A stretch of DNA of 64,000 nucleotides from Xestospongia muta (taxonomy: Eukaryota; Porifera; Demospongiae; Haplosclerida; Petrosiidae), in contig OY848926.1 in NCBI GenBank assembly GCA_963693285.1, forward strand, positions 1,059,001-1,123,000, read 5' to 3'. The first letter of the stretch is position 1. Each line of letters begins with the position of its first letter. The translations under genes were made by a program, and so were the position numbers. Under the pieces are notes generated by a model that saw nothing but the letters and a program-made list of their open reading frames with translations, ran no database searches and was not told the DNA's origin. This document shows positions 56,701 through 64,000 of this stretch, one piece after another.

Positions 56701-59700
56701 CATCCAGTCAACCTATATGGTCAACAAACATGAGAGGCTACTCAAGTGATAAATGTTTTGGAACTAGTAATTATTGTCCTACATCAATGGTGACCAGCTG
56801 TACTCATTATTACGATGTCACTATTTCTTATAGTAAGTTGACTTATCAATAATCAATTTTAAATTGTTTTATTTAAATATTTATTACTTTTTTACTAGTG
56901 TGGATATGGTTTGCTAAACAAACATTATAAATCTATCTAGCTGTCACTCTTATTATGAATAATGATTATCTTCGATTACTTAGCTAATTATTTTAAGAAA
57001 TAATTACAGATTCTTTAAATATTTCCATTATAGCGACAACTTCTTCTGGGTCACTCAATACAAACACTGTGTCAACTTGTTCTTCAGTTACTAATACTTT
57101 TTCTTCCGGTAATGGCGTTTTACGTCTATATCGGAATGGTGTCACCTCATCCTCCTATTACTATGGTATAGTACAGAGGGAGAGTGGGATAATATCTGTT
57201 ATGATTCCTACTACAGTCAATATGAAGCTGTTGTCATTTGTCATCAGTTAGGATATACTGGAGCCTCAAATTAGTCTAGAGCTGGAATAGTGAAGTAAGC
57301 TCAAATTCTTGTAATAATCAGAGCCTTAATTTTTGTAGCTATGGTACTGACTACAATTCAATAAGGCCAAATCGTGTTAACTGTTCTAGCAACAACTACC
57401 TCACTATCTTACAATGTTTCTACTCTACATACATATACAGTGAATGTAGTTCTAACTATTATAATGCTACTCTGTACTGCTGTGACTTAGCTATTTTAAA
57501 CAAAAACAATGACTTTATTAATGTTTCAGATACCATTAGGGTATGGAACAGTAATCCTTACTCTGGTATGATACGTCTCCAGGGAGGTAGCTATTCTAAT
57601 AAAGGATGTGTGGAAGTCTACTGTAATGAACAGTGGGAAACGATATGAGATAATTGATTTGGTTCTAATGATGCTAATACTATCTGCAAACAATTAGGAT
57701 ATACTGGATACACATTCTTTAATCATTTGACACTGTAAGTAATAGTGAAACTGACATACCTACATGTATCTTAAACAATGAATTTAGAAGTGGATCATCC
57801 AGTCAACCTATATGGTCAACAAACATGACAGGCTACTCAAGTGATAAATGTTTTGGAACTAGTAATTATTCTCCTACATCAATGGTGACCAGCTGTACTC
57901 ATTATTAGGATGTCACTATTTCTTGTAGTAAGTTGACTTATCAATAATCAATTTTAAATTGTTTCATTCAAATATTTATAATTTTTTTACTAGTGTGGAT
58001 ATGGTTTGCTAAACAAACATTATAAATCTATTTAGCTGTCACTTTTATTATGAATAATGATTATCTTTGATTTCTTAGCTAATTATTTTAAGAAATAATT
58101 ACAGATTCTTTAAATATTTCCATTATAGCGACAACCTCTTCTGGGTCATCCAATACAAACACTGTGTCAACTTGTTCTTCAGTTACTAAGACTTTTTCTT
58201 CCGGTAATGGCATTTTAGGTCTTTATCGGAATGGTGTCACCTCATCCTCCTATTACTATGGTATAGTACAGATATGGTATTATAGACAGTGAGGTAATAT
58301 CTGTGATGATTACTACAATTATACTGAAGCTAATGTCATCTGTCATCAGTTAGAATATACTGGAGCCTCAAGATTTTCTAGAGCTGGATTAGTGAGGTTA
58401 AATTTATCTTATATAGAGAAGATTTATTGTTGTGTAGATATAGCATTGATTATAACCCAATGTTACTGGATGATGTCAACTGTGCTAACAACTACCTCAC
58501 TATTCTACAATGTACTTTCTCTACATACATTGACAGTGTGTGTATTAACTCTAACTATTATGATGCTACTGTTTACTGCTGTGAGTTTTCTATTATAGAT
58601 AAAGATGGTGAGTTTGATAATATCACAGATGCCACTAGAATCTGGGACAGTAATTCTTACTCTGGTATGATACGTCTTCAGGGAGGTACTTATTCTAATC
58701 AAGGACGAGTTGAAGTCTATTGTAATGGACAGTGGGGAACAATCTGTGATAATGGTTTTGATTTTAATGATACTGAAACTATCTGTAAACAACTGGGATA
58801 TATGGATATGTCAGTTACAGTAATTTAATAAGGTACAGACCGGGACAATACAAGACATCATTTTTTTCTGCTTTTTTAGATCAAATAATTTTTCTCAACC
58901 AATATGGCTGACAAACATGAACAGTTACTCATCAGACAATTGTATTAATACTAGAGATGCTTGTCCATCTAGAAATGTCAGTAATTGTACTCACTTTGAA
59001 GATATTAGTATGGAATGCAGTAAGTTTTAAATCTCAAAAGAAATAAGACTATTTTCCCTTTAGCTTTTATAAGCTTTTATTACATACCAAAGGTCTTAGT
59101 ACTTGTGGTAAGATCAAATTAAGAAAATAATTAAACAATATTAATTGTTACCTGTTAGGCACTCCTAATGGTAATGGTGTTGTACGTCTCTATCGTAATG
59201 GAGTCACCTTATCTTCCTATTGCTATGGTATAGTACAGATATGGTATAATGGACAGTGGGGTAATATCTGTGATGACTCCTACTACAATCAATATGAAGC
59301 TTATGTCATCTGTCATCAGTTAGGAATTGCTGGAGCCTCAAGTTTCTCTAGAGCTGGATCAATGAGGTTTATAATGTAAAATATATATAAATTAATTATT
59401 GTTGCAATAGTAGTTATGGCATTGACCACAGTTCAATGAAACTAAATCGTATCATCTGTGCTAACAACGACTACCTCACTATCTTACAGTGTTCCTACTC
59501 TACATATGTGTATAGTGGATGTAGTTCTGATTATTATGATGCTACTGTGTACTGCTGTAATTTTTAAAGTTTATATTATTTTTCATGTAAAATATTTTTA
59601 CAGATAGTCAAGGATCTGGAACAATATTGTTTACCCTGGTATGATACGTCTCCAAGGAGGTAGCTATTCTAATGAAAGCTGTGTGAAGGTTTACTGTAAT

Positions 59701-61206
59701 GGACAGTGGGTACAATATGTGATAATGGATTTAGTTCTACTGATGTTAATACTATCTGTAAACAACTGGGATATACTGGATACACAACCTATAACCAACT
59801 GACAATGTAAGATATAATTATTTATGTTGGATACTTAGATTACTTACTTTATAGACGTGGAAGTTCATCTAAACCAATCTGGATCTCCAATATGAACAGT
59901 TCACATTCAGACTCTTGTTTCGTTGAGAATAATACTTGTCCAATTACTACTAATACTGGTTATAGTCACATTAATGATGTTACTATTGAATTTAGTAAGT
60001 TAACTCTAATAAATAATAAGTCATTTATTGAAACTTACTATTTTTTGGCTTTTAATACAACACATACTACTACTGTCACTAAAGACTCTTGTGTTCATGA
60101 AAATACAATAGGTACATTTTTATTTGTTTAATCATTTATTATATCAATTATCAATTAGTTTCAGAGGGTACTATATGTCTCTATTGTAATGGAGTCACCT
60201 CATCCTCCTATTATTATGGTATAGTACAGATCTATGTTAACAATAGATGGGGTAACATCTGTTATGACTTGTATTACAATCTATATGAAGCTGATGTCAT
60301 CTGTCATTAGTTGGGATATACTGGAGTTAGTAATTAATGTGTATAAATAATATTAAATTTAATAAATCATCCATAGTTATAGGTATGGTATTGACAACAG
60401 TTCCATGTTACTGAATAATGTCATCTGTGCTAACAATGACTATCTCACTATCTTACAATGTTCCTACTCATCCAGTTACAATGTGCATCAACTTTGTTCA
60501 AACACAATGCAGCTACTTGTTTGGAATTAAGAGAGTTAGCAGATTCAGACAGTAAATGACAAATATATAATTGTACACTTTAAAATTATTCATTTATTAA
60601 ATTAATTTGTTTATAGATATCTATGTATATACTCTATTCACAGAATATGATTAACATTTATCAGTAAAGTACTAAGTTCACAATGTGTCAATGTCTGTTT
60701 TTATATGTGACATGTATAATCACTTAAAAGATTACAATGCAATACTTAGTTATGTGGTAAGGAAACAGTCAGTATTAGTATCCTTTGATGATATGTAGTA
60801 CCGTTTTTACCAAAACGAATGAGCTTGGCACACCTTATTAGAGACACAAGACACTTTATAATATTTAAATGACTTCTCTGATAGTAATATTAAACTATAT
60901 AGCATGTGTGATGCATTAATAACAGAACATATGAACACATCCCATACTCCACCAAGTTTGTTTAAGTACTACACATTACAAAGATACTCATAATTTTTAT
61001 AGTATGTTGTAGTATATATTGTATTTCAATTATATAGCTGCATGAAGTAAAGATCATATAGAAAGTGAAAGTAACTAAAACATTTTTAATGTGTTTAGTT
61101 ATGCACTTACTAGCAGAAAAGATAGATGACCTCTATTATAGCAATATCAACTACCTCACTATTTTCCTGTGTTCCTTTGATATTTGTATTGATAGTAGAT
61201 GTACTA
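53758..61206 (+). pseudogene. Gene B copy 3, with gene C signal exon and 3' loss
   Basis: The head is an intact gene C-type signal exon (53758-53833, MAEVQQLSAFFLLVILLTYS). Gene C's SRCR and membrane exons are deleted, so gene B now follows it directly. SRCR exons: 55296-55460, 55507-55670, 55772-55924, 56157-56334, 56380 on, then divergent SRCR exons to about 61193. Lesions: 1-bp loss near 55655; GC donor at 55925; +1 shift giving TAA at 56216; TAG at 56559-56561; donor GTAAGC changed to ATAAGC at 56582; TAG near 57272; TGA near 57646; others. The 3' end is cut at TGTACTA (61200-61206), where the sequence jumps to the 5' flank of the next gene A. Stalk, membrane helix and tail are lost. Confidence 0.7.
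54447..54693. other. Segment of gene B intron found only in copy 3
   Basis: About 247 bp absent from copy 1 at the matching point (about 15145). It holds an inverted repeat ACACCCACA (54603-54611) / TGTGGGTGT (54622-54630). No clear terminal repeats were seen, so it may be either an insertion here or a deletion in copy 1. Confidence 0.4.
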
Positions 61207-61259
61207 AAAATAATCATTATGTAATTGCTATATATAGTAACAAAATGCGTATATAGCTA

Positions 61260-61350
61260 CGTGCAGAGCAATATATAGACTAGATCTTTGATGCCAAGAA
61301 GCATTTTTTGTGTCTTTGTAAACTTTTAAAAGTAAGTGGTTACTTAAAAG
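61260..61350 (+). promoter_or_regulatory. Candidate 5' flank of gene A copy 4
   Basis: Keeps the AATATATA run and the conserved sequence up to the ATG. Because gene B copy 3 has lost its end, this flank lies only about 60-150 bases beyond a broken SRCR exon. Confidence 0.25.
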
Positions 61351-64000
61351 ATGGTAAAAAAGTGGAAGCCGTCTGCTCTCTTGTTTATAGCAGTTTTGTT
61401 TGTTTGTTCAACTGATCCTGCATGTGGTAAGTGTTAATTACCTATACAGAAATAGTTTTAATTTAATAAAACTACAGACAGTTATATATAATTTAGTTTA
61501 AATACATCTAGCTATTGACATAGCTAGATAACCTACTGAATTTAATTTTGCTGCATCTAGGTAGCTGACAGAGATAGAATTTCTTCTAGTTTCCTGTAAA
61601 TGTATATGTTATTACATAACTGTCTATATATAATAGTTGCACTAGTGCAGCCCTGGGGAATTATGTCATATCAGGCATGTGGTAACAGTGCCTATGTAGG
61701 ATGGCCCAGATTGTCCATAGAAATGTATTAGAAGAAAAACATGAACCTCATGATCACTCAAAACTGATCAAAATCTTTTAATTCTTTGTAGTTTCTCTTT
61801 CTGTGGTAATCCCTTCATTATAACTTAGTTATAAGTTAAGACAAAGTTTCTAAGCATCACAGACATAATTGTTTAAATGCTGAATTTGTTCATATTTCTG
61901 CCTCTCTGCTTCTGCTATATAGTTCACAATAACTCAATAACCATAACCATTTTAGACACTAAATTCACAGAGGTAACACACTCAACTACAAAATTTGGCC
62001 TTTGATAGGTCTCGTTTTGAACACTTCAGAAATAAAAGTAGTGATTTCATCAGTTTACTATCAAGACCTATTCTTAGGTAGTTTTATAAATAATTAATTT
62101 TACAGATAAAGAACCAGATAAGAAAGGAGAGTGCTATTTCATTGTAATTAAACTGTCTCCTACTTTTGGCAGTAAGTATACACTTTTTCTAGCTTTGATG
62201 TTCAGCTTAAAAGAAAATCCAGGATAACTATTGCGTGACTGATAAATCAATGATTGCAAGTCTAGCTATTATGCATTGAATTTCCTTGTTGTCTAGAACT
62301 CATGAATCATGGAGTAATTCCAAGTTCCAAACTATTTTCCTCTTATTACTCTATTTAATTATTTTTAATAACAATATCTACAATATGCAAGAACTTTTTT
62401 GTGAGCTGGTTAAACATGGAACCTTATTGCCTTCAAGAATGCTACAGCTTTCAATGACAATCAAAAAAGTTACATTTTAAAAAATCAATCAAGTAAATAT
62501 AATTATTTTCTGAAAAACAAAGTAAATGTAGGGATGGGTAATATCAGTCCAATACAAAGAATACAAAAAAGATAGCAGGGATGGTAATTGTATCATCACT
62601 ACATGACAATAAATAGCACAGGTATATATTGCAACAACAAATCACTGATAATATTTAAATGATTAAGATACGTGGTTAATATCTTAAATTATTTGTGCCA
62701 CCAGTGCTATTATATATTTACATTAACTTCATTTTTAGAAAATATTTGTATTTACTTTTATATGTATATAAAAACTTCATATATGTATAAACCAAAATTG
62801 ACTTCAATACCATCACTGTAAAAATTAATTATTAATTTTAACAAGAAAGTTGTAGTTTATATTAGTGGATCTAGAACTAGAACTATAAACACAGAACAAT
62901 TTGGTTCTAGAACTAGAATTGGAACTATAAATAGTAAACTTAAGGTTCCAGATCAAACTGGAACTGGAACTATAATTTGACACCAGAACTGGAACAACAC
63001 TAATACATTTACGTCTCATTTTTACATGATTTACTGAATGCTCAAGAATTCTAGATTCCACAGTAATCCACACATATAAACTACAAATCTGTTGTTAAAT
63101 AAATAATTTAATTTTACAGTGCAGTGAATAATTCACCTGAATTCTAGATACCATAGTAATTCACATATATAACTACAAATTAGTTGCTAAGACAAATAAT
63201 TATATTTACTCGTCCCTAGATTTTTATATTTTTTAAAAATATTTAAGATATCTGATGGTCACTATATACATCAATGATAGAGAGTTATATAAAACAGTAG
63301 CTAATTGGTTTTTAGTATGTATTTATATGTTTGATTTTAACTCAACTAATTATTGTTTCAGACTTTATATGTGCATGTAAAGATGTTTATTTCATTTCCA
63401 TTAGGTTGTATTACTGGTGTTGTTAGACTGGCAGGTAGTAGCTATGCATATGAAGGAAGAGTAGAACTATGTGTTAACAATACATGGGGTACTGTATGTA
63501 ATGATCTTTTTGGCAGTAGTGAATCTAGAGTTGTATGCCGTCAACTAGGATATTCATCAGGTAATATCTACCAATAAAATGACTTAATTTATGATTTTTT
63601 TATTCATCAGGTTACACATGTTATAGCAGTGCCTACTATGGTCAAGGGACAGGTCCAATATGGCTGGATGATCTTATTTGCTCTGGGTCTGAGTTGACAT
63701 TATTACAATGTTCTCATAGAGGGTTAGGTAATCATGATTGTAGTCATAGTGAAGATGTGAGTGTGAGATGTTCTGGAAGTAAAACAGGTTCATTGTTTAA
63801 ATTGAAGATATTTTCTGATTTATTTTGATGTCCTTGTACAGGAAGTTGTACTAATGGTGATGTTCGTCTAGTTGGTGGTTCTAATAGTAAATCTGGTCGT
63901 GTAGAAGTGTGTGCTAATAATCAGTGGGGTACAGTATGTAATGATTACTGGGATAATAATGATGCTAAAGTTGTATGTAGAATGTTGAACTATTACTATT
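61351..64000 (+). CDS. SRCR receptor, gene A copy 4 (partial, runs off window)
   Basis: Exons: 61351-61426 (signal, [20 protein letters not shown]), 63405-63560 and 63611-63787 (domain 1), 63842 to the window end (start of domain 2). Phases match the other copies and no stop was seen. Domain 1 here resembles domain 3 of the other copies in its first half ([17 protein letters not shown]), again differing in the variable loops. Intron 1 contains a possible extra exon at 62106-62171 not seen in copies 1-3. Confidence 0.75.
62004..62382 (+). other. Copy 4-specific intron segment with a possible extra exon
   Basis: About 380 bp absent from intron 1 of copies 1-3. Within it, 62106-62171 is bounded by ACAG and GTAAGT, is open, and is phase 1 on both sides; it would add 22 residues beginning [14 protein letters not shown] between the signal peptide and domain 1. 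I do not recognise the peptide. It could be a true alternative exon or a chance open stretch in an insertion. Confidence 0.35.
62529..63218. mobile_element. hAT-like non-autonomous element, copy 4
   Basis: Same TAGGGATG-type ends. It is longer than in other copies because of a local duplication near 63047-63190, where a GAATTCTAGA...CATATA block occurs twice. Confidence 0.4.
62867..62995. repeat. GAACT-rich degenerate minisatellite, copy 4
   Basis: Same repeat as at 1769-1896. Confidence 0.6.

Overview
The window looks like AT-rich animal DNA: genes are split into many short exons by short GT-AG introns, and almost every coding exon encodes half of a scavenger receptor cysteine-rich (SRCR) domain. 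A marine sponge such as Amphimedon fits the compact introns and SRCR expansion, but this is inference; no species marker was seen.

Layout. The window is a head-to-tail tandem array of one unit of about 20 kb. The same signal-peptide exon recurs at 607, 20608, 41673 and 61351 (spacings 20001, 21065 and 19678). Everything is on the + strand. Each unit holds (i) gene A, a long intact SRCR receptor; (ii) a stretch of orphan cytoplasmic-tail relics; (iii) gene C, a small broken SRCR/transmembrane gene; and (iv) gene B, a second SRCR receptor full of disabling changes. The window opens in the tail of gene B of a preceding unit (copy 0) and ends inside the second SRCR domain of gene A copy 4.

Gene A (607-10450, 20608-30554, 41673-51626, and partial 61351-64000) can be assembled by eye into 27 exons with matching phases and no internal stop in three copies, giving 1467, 1466 and 1464 residues. 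The order is signal peptide, nine two-exon SRCR domains, a tenth SRCR shrunk to one exon, two divergent six-Cys SRCR domains, a short Ser-rich stalk, one transmembrane helix and a tail of about 100 residues with an ITIM-like tyrosine motif. It reads as a type I cell-surface receptor. SRCR receptors are commonly recognition or adhesion molecules; the ligand here is unknown.

Between gene A copies 1, 2 and 3, differences in the 'a-type' SRCR domains (1, 3, 5, 8) cluster in three short stretches and are mostly amino-acid changing, while the adjoining introns are almost identical. Gene B is damaged in every copy, partly by different lesions. Copy 2 carries a 789-bp inverted-repeat transposon with a RecQ-like helicase fragment; copy 1 has the empty site and copy 3 a truncated insertion. 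Lesion and insertion sharing disagree about which copies are closest, which points to gene conversion or unequal crossing-over. The best candidate for a novel system is therefore a diversifying tandem SRCR receptor array with a decaying reservoir of related exons and tails.
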